Assembly: GCA_013373635.1 (NCBI GenBank)
Contig: JABXHN010000092.1
Span: forward strand, 1 to 35,370
Direction: 5' to 3'
DNA from: Flavobacteriaceae bacterium
Lineage (GTDB): Bacteria; Bacteroidota; Bacteroidia; Flavobacteriales; Flavobacteriaceae
DNA: 35,370 nucleotides
Within the stretch, counting starts at the first letter, position 1; every line of letters begins with the position of its first letter. A model generated the notes under the pieces. That model searched no databases and was not told the DNA's origin. It saw nothing but the letters and a program-made list of their open reading frames with translations. The position numbers were made by a program, and so were the translations under genes. Below are positions 16,837-25,656 of the stretch, one piece after another.

Positions 16837-18357
16837 ATGAAAACATTTAAAAAAATAGCATTAGCAGGAATTCTAGTATCTTTCATGTCATGTGAAAAAG
16901 AATTCTTAGAAACATTTCCAACTGCTTCTTTGTCACAAGAACAAGTGAGTGAGGCAGCAGAGGTAAACCCTGATGTATCCAAAGCAACACTCTTAGGTAT
17001 TTATGAAAATCTTTACAGAAGAGGAAGTGGAGGAACCTCAAGCCAAGAGGACTTTGGTATTACTACTCAATACATCCAATTAGACATGCTCTCTGGTGAT
17101 ATGGCTCACTTAGGTAAGAGTTATAACAGACAAACGGCTATCTCTGAGTTGACTGCAACTCAAGATCCTGACAATGATTACAACTACAGACCTTGGAGAT
17201 TTTTATTCCGTGTAATTAACCTTTCTAACTTGGTGATTGATGGTTTAGGTGGTAATGATGCACAACCAGAAACGGATGCGCAAAAATTCACTTTAGGTCA
17301 AGCTAAAGCCCTCAGAGGATATGCGTATTTCTTTTTAGCACACGTTTTTGTCAATGACATAACAGATATGAGCAAACAAGTTCTTCCTATCTATAGAAGT
17401 GCTGAAGATATCGATCAACCAAAGAGTACTCTTCAAGAGGTATTTGATCTCGTAATTGAAGATCTTACTGATGCTGAAACACTTTTAGAAGGATTTGTAC
17501 GTACTGATAAAATCGAAATCAATCAGGATGTGGTACGTGGTTTATTAGCTAAAACCTATGGCGCTTTAAACAACTGGCCGAAAACTGAAGAATATGCTAA
17601 AAAAGTAATCGATTCAGGTAACTACACCATTATGTCAAATGACGAAGTTGCTTTATTCCCAGAAGAAAGTGGTGTTGTAGGTGGTTTTAACGATGTGAAC
17701 TCAGTTGATGGAATCATGTGGGGAATCGATATTACTCCACAAGGACAGGGATTAGCTTCTCTTTATTCATGGTGGGGATTCATGGATTACTATAGCTACT
17801 CTTATGCGGCTGTTGGTAATAGAAAAGGTATGGATGCTGATTTATACGCTAAGTTTAGAGATGGAGATATTCGTAAGGACAATCAATTCAACTCTATCTT
17901 AATGCCTACTGGTAAGTTCTACTACAAAGGAGCTGAAGCAAATAACTTTAGACCATTCTCTGGACCACAAACCAACATTGACTCTGATTCTCACTATATG
18001 AGAATTGCTGAGCTCTACCTTCTTCACGCAGAAGCTGCTGCTGAAAATGGAAATGATGCCGCTGCAAGAGCTAGTATTCGTGCAGTACTTGATTTGCGAT
18101 TAAACGGAGCTACTGAATACCTAGACGATTTGTCAGGAAAAGCTTTAGCTGAAGAAGCAGCAATTCAGGCTCGTTTAGAATTATTCGCTGAAGGAAAATC
18201 TTACTTTATCATGAAGCGTAGAAGAGAAACAAGAACCAGAGGCACTAACTGGCTTGATTATGCTGGTGAATCATTCCAGCATTCTGATGAGCGACTTACT
18301 TACGAAATCCCTCAAGAAGAAATATTATTTAATCCAAATATTTCTGATCAGAACTAA
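16837..18357 (+). CDS. SusD/RagB-family nutrient-binding lipoprotein (second copy)
   Basis: This is the partner lid of the preceding SusC. It is a 506-residue lipoprotein with cysteine 19 in SFMSC, followed by EKEFLETFPTASLSQEQV, a classical RagB/SusD mature start. The TPR-like core includes QAKALRGYAYFFLAHVF, and the C-terminal part has HYMRIAELYLLHAEAAAENG and ARLELFAEGKSYFIMKRR, both hallmark SusD segments. It belongs to the mainstream RagB type, unlike the SusD-like_2 protein at 10816. Two in-frame starts exist: ATG at 16831, overlapping the susC stop as TAATG, and ATG at 16837 in the context ATCATGAAAA. The second is chosen because the signal peptide begins there with MKTFKK. A strong terminator follows. 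Confidence 0.93.
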   Translation: MKTFKKIALAGILVSFMSCEKEFLETFPTASLSQEQVSEAAEVNPDVSKATLLGIYENLYRRGSGGTSSQEDFGITTQYIQLDMLSGDMAHLGKSYNRQTAISELTATQDPDNDYNYRPWRFLFRVINLSNLVIDGLGGNDAQPETDAQKFTLGQAKALRGYAYFFLAHVFVNDITDMSKQVLPIYRSAEDIDQPKSTLQEVFDLVIEDLTDAETLLEGFVRTDKIEINQDVVRGLLAKTYGALNNWPKTEEYAKKVIDSGNYTIMSNDEVALFPEESGVVGGFNDVNSVDGIMWGIDITPQGQGLASLYSWWGFMDYYSYSYAAVGNRKGMDADLYAKFRDGDIRKDNQFNSILMPTGKFYYKGAEANNFRPFSGPQTNIDSDSHYMRIAELYLLHAEAAAENGNDAAARASIRAVLDLRLNGATEYLDDLSGKALAEEAAIQARLELFAEGKSYFIMKRRRETRTRGTNWLDYAGESFQHSDERLTYEIPQEEILFNPNISDQN

Positions 18358-18378
18358 TTTAGTTACTGTGTTGGATCA

Positions 18379-18412
18379 AACCGCCTTAGTTATTGACTAA
18401 GGCGGTTTTTTT
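18379..18412 (+). terminator. Rho-independent terminator of the second Sus operon
   Basis: Arms AACCGCCTTAGT (18379-18390) and ACTAAGGCGGTT (18396-18407) form a 12-base-pair stem with loop TATTG and a T-run to 18412, 21 bases after the susD stop. Confidence 0.95.
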
Positions 18413-18483
18413 ATATTATAAAAATGTAACCTTCATTTGAAGTCTTTTTTATACTTTTAAACTCTAAAACCTTATGATTTACT

Positions 18484-19221
18484 ATGGAGAAAGAAACCAA
18501 TATATATGGTATTAGAGCTATTTTAGAAGCTATAGAAGCCGATAAGTCGATAGACAAGCTCTTTATACAAAGAGGTTTACAAGGTACACTCATCAAGTCT
18601 CTTGAGACGGTATCGAGAAAAAAAGGAATTAATACGGTATATGTCCCTGTTGAAAAGCTCGATCGTTTGACTCCTCACAACCATCAAGGTGCTGTGGCGA
18701 TGATTTCTCCTATAGAGTTTGCGAATTTTGAAGAATTAGTCAATAAGGTCATTGAAACTAAAGAAACTCCACTTTTTCTTCTCTTAGATAGTTTATCCGA
18801 TGTTCGAAACTTTGGTGCGATTATTCGTACTGCTTCCTGTACAGGAGTAGATGGTATCATTATTCCTAAAAAAGGGGCTGCTCCGGTGACAGCTGATACC
18901 ATTAAAACCTCAGCAGGTGCAGCATTCAATGTTCCTATTGCAAAGGTTGATCATCTAAAAGATGCGGTATATTATTTACAAGGTTCTGGTGTTACAGTCA
19001 TAGCTGCTACTGAGAAAGCAGATGGTTTGATCTACGATAAGGATTTAAAGCAACCTCTTGCAATCATTATGGGATCAGAAGATGTAGGTATCGCTCCTGC
19101 GCTACTAAAACTAGCCGATCTTCAAGCAAAATTACCAATGGAAGGAAGCATTGCATCTCTCAATGTCTCTGTTGCCTGTAGTGTCTTTCTATACGAAGCA
19201 CTTCGTCAACGTATCTCCTAA
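18484..19221 (+). CDS. rlmB: 23S rRNA (guanosine-2'-O-)-methyltransferase RlmB (SpoU/TrmH family)
   Basis: It methylates the 2'-O of a peptidyl-transferase-loop guanosine in 23S rRNA (G2251 in E. coli), using S-adenosylmethionine bound in a trefoil knot. The 245-residue protein has an N-terminal substrate-binding part starting NIYGIRAILEAIEAD and a linker with HNHQGAVAMISP. The three SPOUT motifs are present: RNFGAIIRTA (108-117), IIMGSEDVGI (194-203) and LPMEGSIASLNVSVA (217-231). All catalytic-motif residues expected of the family, N109, R115, E199 and the SLNVSVA loop, are visible. Other TrmH-family members are possible, but the full-length architecture with N-terminal domain fits RlmB. 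It stands 43 bases before rarA. Confidence 0.9.
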   Translation: MEKETNIYGIRAILEAIEADKSIDKLFIQRGLQGTLIKSLETVSRKKGINTVYVPVEKLDRLTPHNHQGAVAMISPIEFANFEELVNKVIETKETPLFLLLDSLSDVRNFGAIIRTASCTGVDGIIIPKKGAAPVTADTIKTSAGAAFNVPIAKVDHLKDAVYYLQGSGVTVIAATEKADGLIYDKDLKQPLAIIMGSEDVGIAPALLKLADLQAKLPMEGSIASLNVSVACSVFLYEALRQRIS

Positions 19222-19225
19222 GCTT

Positions 19226-19260
19226 TTGCTTTACTAAATGGGTTTTCTTTGTTACTTTTA
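19226..19260 (+). promoter_or_regulatory. Possible rarA promoter, leaderless geometry
   Basis: TACTTTTA (19253-19260) fits the -7 box apart from its last base and lies four bases before the ATG at 19265. A TTG at 19226-19228 is 24 bases upstream, slightly too far. rarA may alternatively be read through from rlmB. Confidence 0.35.
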
Positions 19261-19264
19261 GCTT

Positions 19265-20542
19265 ATGAATGAGCCTTTAGCTGAACGTATAAGACCCAAA
19301 ACACTAGAAGAATATATTTCCCAACATCATTTGGTCGGAAAAGATGGTGCATTGCCTAAACACTTAGATCAAGGTATTCTCCCTTCTATGATCTTTTGGG
19401 GACCTCCAGGCACAGGAAAAACTACCTTAGCTCAAATTATAGCCACTGAGAGTAAACGTCCTTTCTATCAACTCTCTGCTATTAATTCAGGGGTAAAAGA
19501 CGTTCGAGAAGTGATCGATAAGGCGAAGCAAGCTGGAGGATTGTTCACTGCAAAAAATCCAATTCTCTTTATCGATGAGATTCACCGTTTTTCCAAGTCT
19601 CAACAAGATTCACTCTTAGCAGCAGTTGAAAAAGGTTGGGTCACTTTAATTGGCGCTACTACAGAGAATCCGAGTTTTGAAGTCAACCCTGCTCTACTCT
19701 CTCGTTGTCAGGTATACATTCTCAAAGATTTTGGTGCGGAAGATTTAAAACAAATACTTGAAAGAGCCATAGAAAAAGATGTGCTCTTAAAAGATAAAAA
19801 AATAAAGATCAAAGAGACTGAAGCCCTCTTTAGACTCTCTGGTGGCGATGGAAGAAAACTACTCAACAACTTTGAGTTACTGGTCAATCAAACAGAGGGA
19901 AACACCGTTGAAATCACTGATGATTTGGTGATGAAAAGCCTTCAAAAAAACACCGTGCTATACGATAAAACTGGGGAGCAACACTACGATATTATCTCAG
20001 CATTTATCAAATCCATCAGAGGATCAGATCCCAATGCTGCTGTCTATTGGCTGGCTCGGATGATCGCGGGGGGTGAAGATGTGAAATTCATCGCAAGAAG
20101 AATGCTCATCTTATCCTCAGAAGATATCGGCAACGCCAATCCTACAGCCATGGTCATTGCCAACAATTGTTTTCAGGCAGTGACTACCATTGGTTATCCA
20201 GAGGCGCGTATCATTCTCTCGCAAACAGCTATTTATTTGGCCAACTCTCCAAAGAGTAATGCAAGCTATCTCGCTATCGATGAAGCATTAGCTAAGGTTA
20301 GAGAAAGTGGTGATTTATCTATCCCCTTAGAACTTCGAAATGCACCTACCAAACTTATGAAAGACTTAGGCTATGGTGACAATTACAAATACGCTCATAA
20401 TTACGAAGGGAATTTTGTTCCAACCAACTATTTACCTGAAAAAATCTCTGGTGAAATCTTTTACAGACCGGGCAATAACCCTAGAGAACAAAAGACCTTG
20501 GAAGAACTCAAAAACAAGTGGAAGGACATTTACCCCTATTAA
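19265..20542 (+). CDS. rarA: Replication-associated recombination protein A (RarA/MgsA, AAA+ ATPase)
   Basis: RarA is a clamp-loader-like AAA+ ATPase that acts on gapped and stalled replication forks. The 425-residue protein begins [20 protein letters not shown], the conserved opening of this family. It has Walker [10 protein letters not shown] at 46-54, Walker [10 protein letters not shown] at 101-109, sensor-1 [19 protein letters not shown] and a sensor-2 [13 protein letters not shown]. The C-terminal tetramerisation region shows [21 protein letters not shown] and DIGNANPTA, specific to RarA/WRNIP1. Length is normal. Its stop codon overlaps the stop of the convergent phosphatase gene by four bases, so no terminator fits between them. 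Confidence 0.95.
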   Translation: MNEPLAERIRPKTLEEYISQHHLVGKDGALPKHLDQGILPSMIFWGPPGTGKTTLAQIIATESKRPFYQLSAINSGVKDVREVIDKAKQAGGLFTAKNPILFIDEIHRFSKSQQDSLLAAVEKGWVTLIGATTENPSFEVNPALLSRCQVYILKDFGAEDLKQILERAIEKDVLLKDKKIKIKETEALFRLSGGDGRKLLNNFELLVNQTEGNTVEITDDLVMKSLQKNTVLYDKTGEQHYDIISAFIKSIRGSDPNAAVYWLARMIAGGEDVKFIARRMLILSSEDIGNANPTAMVIANNCFQAVTTIGYPEARIILSQTAIYLANSPKSNASYLAIDEALAKVRESGDLSIPLELRNAPTKLMKDLGYGDNYKYAHNYEGNFVPTNYLPEKISGEIFYRPGNNPREQKTLEELKNKWKDIYPY

Positions 20543-21225
20543 AAGAAGTTCTTTAAATCCGTTAAATTTTCAATAATAGGACAGTGATCGTGATGTGGAT
20601 CGCCGTGAATATTGTAATGAATACACGACAAGCCTACCGCTTTAGCTCCCAAGATATCGGCCTCTAAATTATCCCCAATCATCACGGATTGTTCTGGTCG
20701 CACTTTGGCTTTATCCAATGCGAATTTAAAAATGTCCGGGTGCGGTTTCTTAACGCCTACCTGCTCCGAATCGATAAAACACTCAAAGAAGTGATCGATT
20801 TTGGAAGCTTTGGTCTTGTTTAATTGAGCCTCTGAAAACCCATTGGTAATAATGTGAAGTCGATAATTGACATTGAGGTAATTCAAAATATCAACTGCTC
20901 CTGGAAACAAATGTACTTGATGGGACAAATATCGGATGTATCCTTCACTGATTTGATTAATTTGTTCATCTGAAACCTGAAGATTCATCAAATCAAAAGC
21001 ATCCTTTAATCGACCGTATCGAAGCGTTTCTTTACTAATCTTGTTGTCGCGATACAATTTCCAATAGTCGAAATTAATCGGCTGATAGACCTTTTGAAAA
21101 TCGTCCAATGAAACATTAAAATCCATCTCATCAAAGACCAATCGAAAACTTATCGCTGAATTCTTTTCAAAATCCCAAAGAGTATGATCTAAATCAAAGA
21201 ATATATCACTACAGTGCTTAAACAT
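20539..21225 (-). CDS. HAD-superfamily hydrolase, YjjG-type pyrimidine nucleotidase
   Basis: This is a predicted 5'-nucleotidase of the YjjG group, which in E. coli removes phosphate from noncanonical pyrimidine nucleotides. The 228-residue protein has motif I DIFFDLDHTLWDFEKNS with nucleophile D11 and D13, motif II IITNG (125-129), motif III lysine in GVKKPHPDIF (157-166) and motif IV IGDNLEADILGAKAVG (183-198). The FDLDHTLWDF opening and helical cap fit the YjjG subgroup well, but HAD substrate assignments from sequence are uncertain. Its start overlaps the stop of the upstream deacetylase-like gene by eight bases, so the two are translationally linked. The 3' end overlaps rarA by four bases, convergently. 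Confidence 0.82.
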   Translation of the reverse strand: MFKHCSDIFFDLDHTLWDFEKNSAISFRLVFDEMDFNVSLDDFQKVYQPINFDYWKLYRDNKISKETLRYGRLKDAFDLMNLQVSDEQINQISEGYIRYLSHQVHLFPGAVDILNYLNVNYRLHIITNGFSEAQLNKTKASKIDHFFECFIDSEQVGVKKPHPDIFKFALDKAKVRPEQSVMIGDNLEADILGAKAVGLSCIHYNIHGDPHHDHCPIIENLTDLKNFF

Positions 21226-22513
21226 GAAACTGTTCTAATTGTTGTTCGTATAGTAGTTTCCAATTCAATTTCATCTTAGACCCCAAGAGTTCGTTGGAAA
21301 ACAACACTCTAAACTCTCCATCCACTTCTTTGACAGCATCGTAGAGTTCTCTCATTCGCTTAACACAATCTAAAACACTTTTCTCTTTGAGTAGACTGTA
21401 ATCTTGAATTGCAAAAGGATAGACTTTTACAGGGTGCATCAGCTCTAAATGGATGTCATAAAAATTAAATGGAGTACAGGTCCCTGCTCTAAAACCAGGT
21501 TGATGGGTGTATCCCATCGAATAATCTCTTCGAATTCCCAACTCTGCAAAATCACTGTAGGTATTAGGAATTTCAATACGATTAAAACGCATTCGAACCG
21601 ATTTGATCTGACGGTGAATCACCGATGATAAATTCATCCATTCGTATTTCATTCGGTTGATAGAAGAAAAGGATTCATAAGAGAGTTCAACTCCTACAAT
21701 CGCATCGTCAGCTACGGATTTAATCAAGTGTTGAAAAGACCTTCTATATGGTGAAATATTTTTATCATAGGTACCGTACTTACCAAATAAAAAGAAAATA
21801 TAGGGCTTGACACCATAGGGTTTGTGAACTAATTTTAAAAAATTAAAATTGTCGTAAGGATCTCTCTTAAATCCAAAAACCACCACTACTCTATTAAATA
21901 GCTGCTTCATTTTTAACCCAAAAAGATCTTTAAAAAACCCAAAAAAGCCTCTAATAAATCCCTTGTATTTGTATTTATGAGAACTGCTAACATCTATTAA
22001 TGGCTGATAACTATAGCTCCTTTTCTTGCGTTCTAAATTTGGAAATGCTTCAAGTAATAGTTCTAAAAAAGCATAGGCCCAAGCATCGACTATCGGTCGT
22101 TTTAAAAAGTCTTCAGAAAATGCAATACTATCTTTTGCGGGAAATCTGCCGTGATGATCTTTCAGATGAGGTAAGTATTCTTCATAACGACTCAATAAAT
22201 AAAAACTAGCAGCTAAAAAGTCAAAAGGTATTTTAGATTGATCTGTCGTTTGAAAAAAACAGCTTAATTCTTTCCATTTAAAAGTCTTGATAGAGTGATC
22301 GTTAATTCCCTGTTCAAATAAGAGATCGTGACTTTTTACAAAGAACTCAGAACCCAAAGGGTGTTTGGCATAAGACATCTTTGGTCCTTGATGTTTTACA
22401 AAATCTGAAACCTCTGATGTCAATTTTATTTCTATACCCAGTATGGTTCCAAATAGCTGCTTAGCAGTATATCGCAATCTAGAAGTAATTTGATGGGAAT
22501 AGATCAGTAGCAT
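21218..22513 (-). CDS. Polysaccharide-deacetylase-like protein with altered catalytic motifs
   Basis: The 431-residue protein resembles a Bacteroidetes group of NodB-fold polysaccharide deacetylases with an N-terminal extension. The tell-tale block is GYTHQPGFRAGTCTPFNFYD at 334-353. In active relatives motif 1 reads like DxDN and the second motif contains a metal-binding histidine before a proline-serine-tyrosine. Here motif 1 is IDVSSS (173-178), keeping only one aspartate, and the second is VGVELSYES (273-281) with glutamate where I expect histidine. If that recollection of the family pattern is right, metal binding is impaired and the protein may be a pseudoenzyme. It has no signal peptide, so it would be cytoplasmic. 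It lies 29 bases after radC and overlaps the YjjG-like gene by eight bases. Confidence 0.7.
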   Translation of the reverse strand: MLLIYSHQITSRLRYTAKQLFGTILGIEIKLTSEVSDFVKHQGPKMSYAKHPLGSEFFVKSHDLLFEQGINDHSIKTFKWKELSCFFQTTDQSKIPFDFLAASFYLLSRYEEYLPHLKDHHGRFPAKDSIAFSEDFLKRPIVDAWAYAFLELLLEAFPNLERKKRSYSYQPLIDVSSSHKYKYKGFIRGFFGFFKDLFGLKMKQLFNRVVVVFGFKRDPYDNFNFLKLVHKPYGVKPYIFFLFGKYGTYDKNISPYRRSFQHLIKSVADDAIVGVELSYESFSSINRMKYEWMNLSSVIHRQIKSVRMRFNRIEIPNTYSDFAELGIRRDYSMGYTHQPGFRAGTCTPFNFYDIHLELMHPVKVYPFAIQDYSLLKEKSVLDCVKRMRELYDAVKEVDGEFRVLFSNELLGSKMKLNWKLLYEQQLEQFHV

Positions 22514-22542
22514 AGTCGATTTTATAGCCTAAAATTAAGTAT

Positions 22543-23238
22543 TTATAATAAACTATGATCTGCAAAACTAAAGTAATTTGTCGGGGTTATAATAATGTGA
22601 TCTAAGAGTGCTATATCCATTGTTTTAGCAGCTTCGACTATTTTTTGAGTTAAGTTCTTATCGGCCATTGAGGGTTGTAATTTACCTGATGGATGATTGT
22701 GCGCTACTACAATGGCGACCGCTTCGAGTTCGATACTTCTCTTTAGAAGCACCCGAATATCGACTACTGTAGAAGTCATCCCACCTTTACTCAATTGCTC
22801 CAATTTTATAAGTTGATGCGCATTATTGAGGTATGCCACCCAAAATTCTTCTCTCGAAAGATCTTCCAATGATGATTTAAAAGTTCGATAAGCCGATTCA
22901 CTTGAATTTACATAATTGGGAGCTTGTTCTTTATGGGTATAGGATCTTTTACCTAGTTCAAGAGCTGCTTTTAATATTGCCGCTTTAGCCTTTCCTATCC
23001 CCTTGACTTTTTGATAAGCGTGAATGGAAGATTTTGATACTAAATTGAGGTTGTTATCAAAGTGAGATAAGAATTGTTTTCCCAAATCAAGTGCCGATAC
23101 TTCTGTATAACCATTCTGTAAAATAATGGCCACTAATTCAGCATTTGAAAGGGATTTGGGACCTAAACGATCCAGTTTCTCCCGAGGTTGATCAGCAGAA
23201 TCCCAAAGTGATATCGGTAAGTATTTCTTAAATGACAT
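22543..23238 (-). CDS. radC: RadC family JAMM-domain protein
   Basis: RadC proteins carry a helix-hairpin-helix part and a JAB1/MPN metalloprotease-like fold; despite the name, a DNA-repair role is not established. The 231-residue protein begins MSFKKYLPISLWDSADQPRE, then LSNAELVAIILQNG (30-43), the HhH VKGIGKAKAAILKAALELGKR (78-98) and the JAMM site: E131, HNHPSG at 180-185, S190 and D193. All metal ligands are present. This is a complete chromosomal copy of normal length. It starts 52 bases after mpl on the same strand. The start codon follows a small palindrome that also contains a possible -7 box. Confidence 0.93.
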   Translation of the reverse strand: MSFKKYLPISLWDSADQPREKLDRLGPKSLSNAELVAIILQNGYTEVSALDLGKQFLSHFDNNLNLVSKSSIHAYQKVKGIGKAKAAILKAALELGKRSYTHKEQAPNYVNSSESAYRTFKSSLEDLSREEFWVAYLNNAHQLIKLEQLSKGGMTSTVVDIRVLLKRSIELEAVAIVVAHNHPSGKLQPSMADKNLTQKIVEAAKTMDIALLDHIIITPTNYFSFADHSLL

Positions 23239-23254
23239 AGGGTAAAAATACCCT
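23239..23254 (-). promoter_or_regulatory. Palindrome and possible -7 box at the radC start
   Basis: AGGGTA-AAAA-TACCCT (23239-23254) is a perfect inverted repeat directly abutting the radC ATG. On the minus strand it contains TATTTTTA (23250-23243), four bases before the ATG. No matching TTG was found at the right distance. Confidence 0.4.
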
Positions 23255-23290
23255 CTTTTGTAGACTTATAAAGTAAAATTCGATAAACGA

Positions 23291-24640
23291 CTAACCTCTC
23301 CCTATTCGCGTTAACTCCAATCCTCCAAAATTACCTGAACTCATAAAGAGCAAGGTCGCATTCTGAGTTTGCAATTCGTAGAGCATTTGAGCGAGTTGTT
23401 GAGGATCGTCATAAACTTCCAATTCAGAATCATTGAAAGCTTTCTTGATCTGATCGTGACTAATCGACTCCATATTCTTTATTTTTAAAGCATGTGGATC
23501 GAAAAAGACGATTGCCCTGTCAGCAGCCTTTAAAGAATCTTTGTACTGAACAATAAACTCTTGATTTAAACTACTATAGGTGTGAAGTTCTAAGACTGCA
23601 ATAAAATTTGAATTGGAATACTGTTCTTTAACGGCATTAGTCGTTGCTACTACCTTTGAAGGTGCATGAGCAAAATCTTTAAAAATAGTCAGTTGATCGT
23701 TTTCATGAACAAGTTCCAATCGTTTTGAAGCCCCTTTAAAACTGGTAATTGCCTCGTAGAATTCCATAGGATCAATTCCCATCAATTGACATATCCATTG
23801 GGCTCCAGCGAGATTATTGAGATTGTGTGCTCCAAAAATTTCCAAAGGAAGATCTCCTTCCTCTGTTTCTATATAAGTTTGGGTTCCTTCTAAGTGATAG
23901 GAAGGGGTGTGATAGGGTATTTTTCGAATGGGATGATCTTTTTCCAACACCACCTCACTTAATACTTGATCCTCTGCATTGTATACTAGAGTTCCTCCAT
24001 CGATTATTTGATCGACAAAAATTGAAAACTGCTTTTTATAGTCTTCAAAAGTTGGAAACACATTGATATGATCCCATGCAATACCACTTAAAAGAGCAAT
24101 ATTAGGTTGATATAAATGAAATTTAGGACGTCTGTCGATCGGAGAAGAAAGGTATTCATCTCCTTCTAAAACAATAAATTCATTGGTATCGGTCAAATGC
24201 ACCATACGATCAAAGCCCTCTAGTTGTGCTCCAACCATATAATCCACCTCTTTATTCCAAAAATTTAATACGTGTAGAATCATCGAAGTGATGGTCGTCT
24301 TTCCATGAGACCCCCCAATCACTACTCGAGTTTTTGATTTAGAATGTTCGTATAAAAATTCTGGATAAGAATAGACGTTTAAACCTAATTCCAAAGCCTT
24401 CTTCAGTTCTGGATTATCTTCCTTGGCATGCATACCAAGAACCACCATATCGATATCTGAAGTAATCTTATCCTCAAACCAACCAAATGATTCAGGGAGT
24501 AGACCAACAGCTTCTAATCGGGATTTTGAAGGTTCAAAAATAACATCGTCAGAACCACTGACTTGGTCTCCTTTAGCCTGAAGTGCTAAAGCCAAATTGT
24601 GCATGGCAGAACCTCCAATAGCGATAAAGTGTACGCGCAT
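23291..24640 (-). CDS. mpl: UDP-N-acetylmuramate:L-alanyl-gamma-D-glutamyl-meso-diaminopimelate ligase (Mpl)
   Basis: Mpl joins recovered murein tripeptide to UDP-MurNAc in the cytoplasm, recycling peptidoglycan, with ATP hydrolysis. The 449-residue protein has the Mur-ligase order: N-terminal Rossmann part [21 protein letters not shown]-binding GSHGKTT at 110-116, the central EGDEY segment (acidic Mg site) and the HNLNNLAGA motif opening the C-terminal domain, then FKDFAHAPSKVVATT. The AIGGSAMHNLA start and the DFAHAP motif distinguish Mpl from MurC, which it otherwise resembles. Its ATG overlaps the obgE stop as TAATG, so it is translationally coupled. Confidence 0.92.
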   Translation of the reverse strand: MRVHFIAIGGSAMHNLALALQAKGDQVSGSDDVIFEPSKSRLEAVGLLPESFGWFEDKITSDIDMVVLGMHAKEDNPELKKALELGLNVYSYPEFLYEHSKSKTRVVIGGSHGKTTITSMILHVLNFWNKEVDYMVGAQLEGFDRMVHLTDTNEFIVLEGDEYLSSPIDRRPKFHLYQPNIALLSGIAWDHINVFPTFEDYKKQFSIFVDQIIDGGTLVYNAEDQVLSEVVLEKDHPIRKIPYHTPSYHLEGTQTYIETEEGDLPLEIFGAHNLNNLAGAQWICQLMGIDPMEFYEAITSFKGASKRLELVHENDQLTIFKDFAHAPSKVVATTNAVKEQYSNSNFIAVLELHTYSSLNQEFIVQYKDSLKAADRAIVFFDPHALKIKNMESISHDQIKKAFNDSELEVYDDPQQLAQMLYELQTQNATLLFMSSGNFGGLELTRIGRG

Positions 24641-25653
24641 TAGTCTTCTTTGTTGTTTTTAATCAATTCCCAAAGTTTGTCTTTGAGTTCTTGAATTCCT
24701 TGCTGTGCTACTGATGAGATAAATGAGAATGAAATATCTTTTAGAGAAGATTTAAGTTCAGCACTGATCTCTTCTTTGAGTTCATCATCCAACATATCAG
24801 ATTTAGAAATCACTAAAAAACGCTCTTTATCCAATAGTTCAGGATTATATCTCCTCAACTCATCCAAGAGAATATGGTATTCTTTAATGATATCTTTACT
24901 GTCTGCAGAGATTAAAAATAGTAGGGTTGCATTGCGCTCAATATGGCGCAAAAAGTAATGTCCTAAACCTTTTCCCTCAGCAGCTCCTTCTATAATACCA
25001 GGAATATCAGCCATCACAAAGCTCTGAAAATCTCTGTGTTGAACAATTCCTAAATTGGGCTTTAGAGTGGTAAATTCATAATCTGCAATCTTAGGTTTTG
25101 CAGAGGTAATCACCGATAGTAGGGTTGATTTACCAGCATTCGGAAATCCAACTAAGCCAACATCTGCGAGAACCTTAAGTTCTAAAGTCACAGTGCGTTC
25201 TTGACCTGGAATACCAGGTTGCGCATAACGAGGAGTTTGATTGGTAGATGATTTAAAATGCCAGTTACCAAGACCTCCTTTTCCACCTTCCAAAGCAATT
25301 ACTTCTTGATCATGCTCTGTAATTTCAAAGAGCACTTCCATCGTCTCAGAATCTTTCACAACAGTTCCTAGTGGAACTTCTAAAACCACATCCTTACCAT
25401 CAGCTCCAAAACTTCTACTTTTAGAACCGTGTTCTCCGTGATCAGCCTTAAAATGTTTTTTGAATTTATAGTGTACCAAAGTCCAAAGGTTTTTGTTCCC
25501 CTTGACAATCACATGACCTCCTCGACCACCGTCTCCTCCATCAGGTCCACCTTTGGTAATATATTTTTCTCTGTGGAAATGCATAGACCCCTTTCCTCCG
25601 TTTCCAGAAGCTAAATGCACTTTTACATAGTCTACAAAATTTCCTTCAGTCAT
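24640..25653 (-). CDS. obgE: GTPase Obg (ObgE/CgtA)
   Basis: Obg is an essential GTPase binding the 50S subunit, linked to ribosome assembly and stress signalling. The 337-residue protein has the glycine-rich OBG fold from residue 1 to about 158 ([31 protein letters not shown]), then the G domain with GFPNAGKS (169-176), [20 protein letters not shown] (216-235) and ISKSD (282-286). The G4 element reads SKSD and not the usual NKxD, a mild departure. It lacks the long C-terminal extension of some relatives. It starts 3 bases after the adk stop and overlaps mpl by one base. Confidence 0.96.
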   Translation of the reverse strand: MTEGNFVDYVKVHLASGNGGKGSMHFHREKYITKGGPDGGDGGRGGHVIVKGNKNLWTLVHYKFKKHFKADHGEHGSKSRSFGADGKDVVLEVPLGTVVKDSETMEVLFEITEHDQEVIALEGGKGGLGNWHFKSSTNQTPRYAQPGIPGQERTVTLELKVLADVGLVGFPNAGKSTLLSVITSAKPKIADYEFTTLKPNLGIVQHRDFQSFVMADIPGIIEGAAEGKGLGHYFLRHIERNATLLFLISADSKDIIKEYHILLDELRRYNPELLDKERFLVISKSDMLDDELKEEISAELKSSLKDISFSFISSVAQQGIQELKDKLWELIKNNKED

Positions 25654-25656
25654 CTT

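Noticed and set aside
7557-18357. A polysaccharide utilisation locus
   Set aside because: SusC/SusD pairs are present, but there is no glycoside hydrolase, lyase, sulfatase or regulator, so a carbohydrate substrate is not supported.
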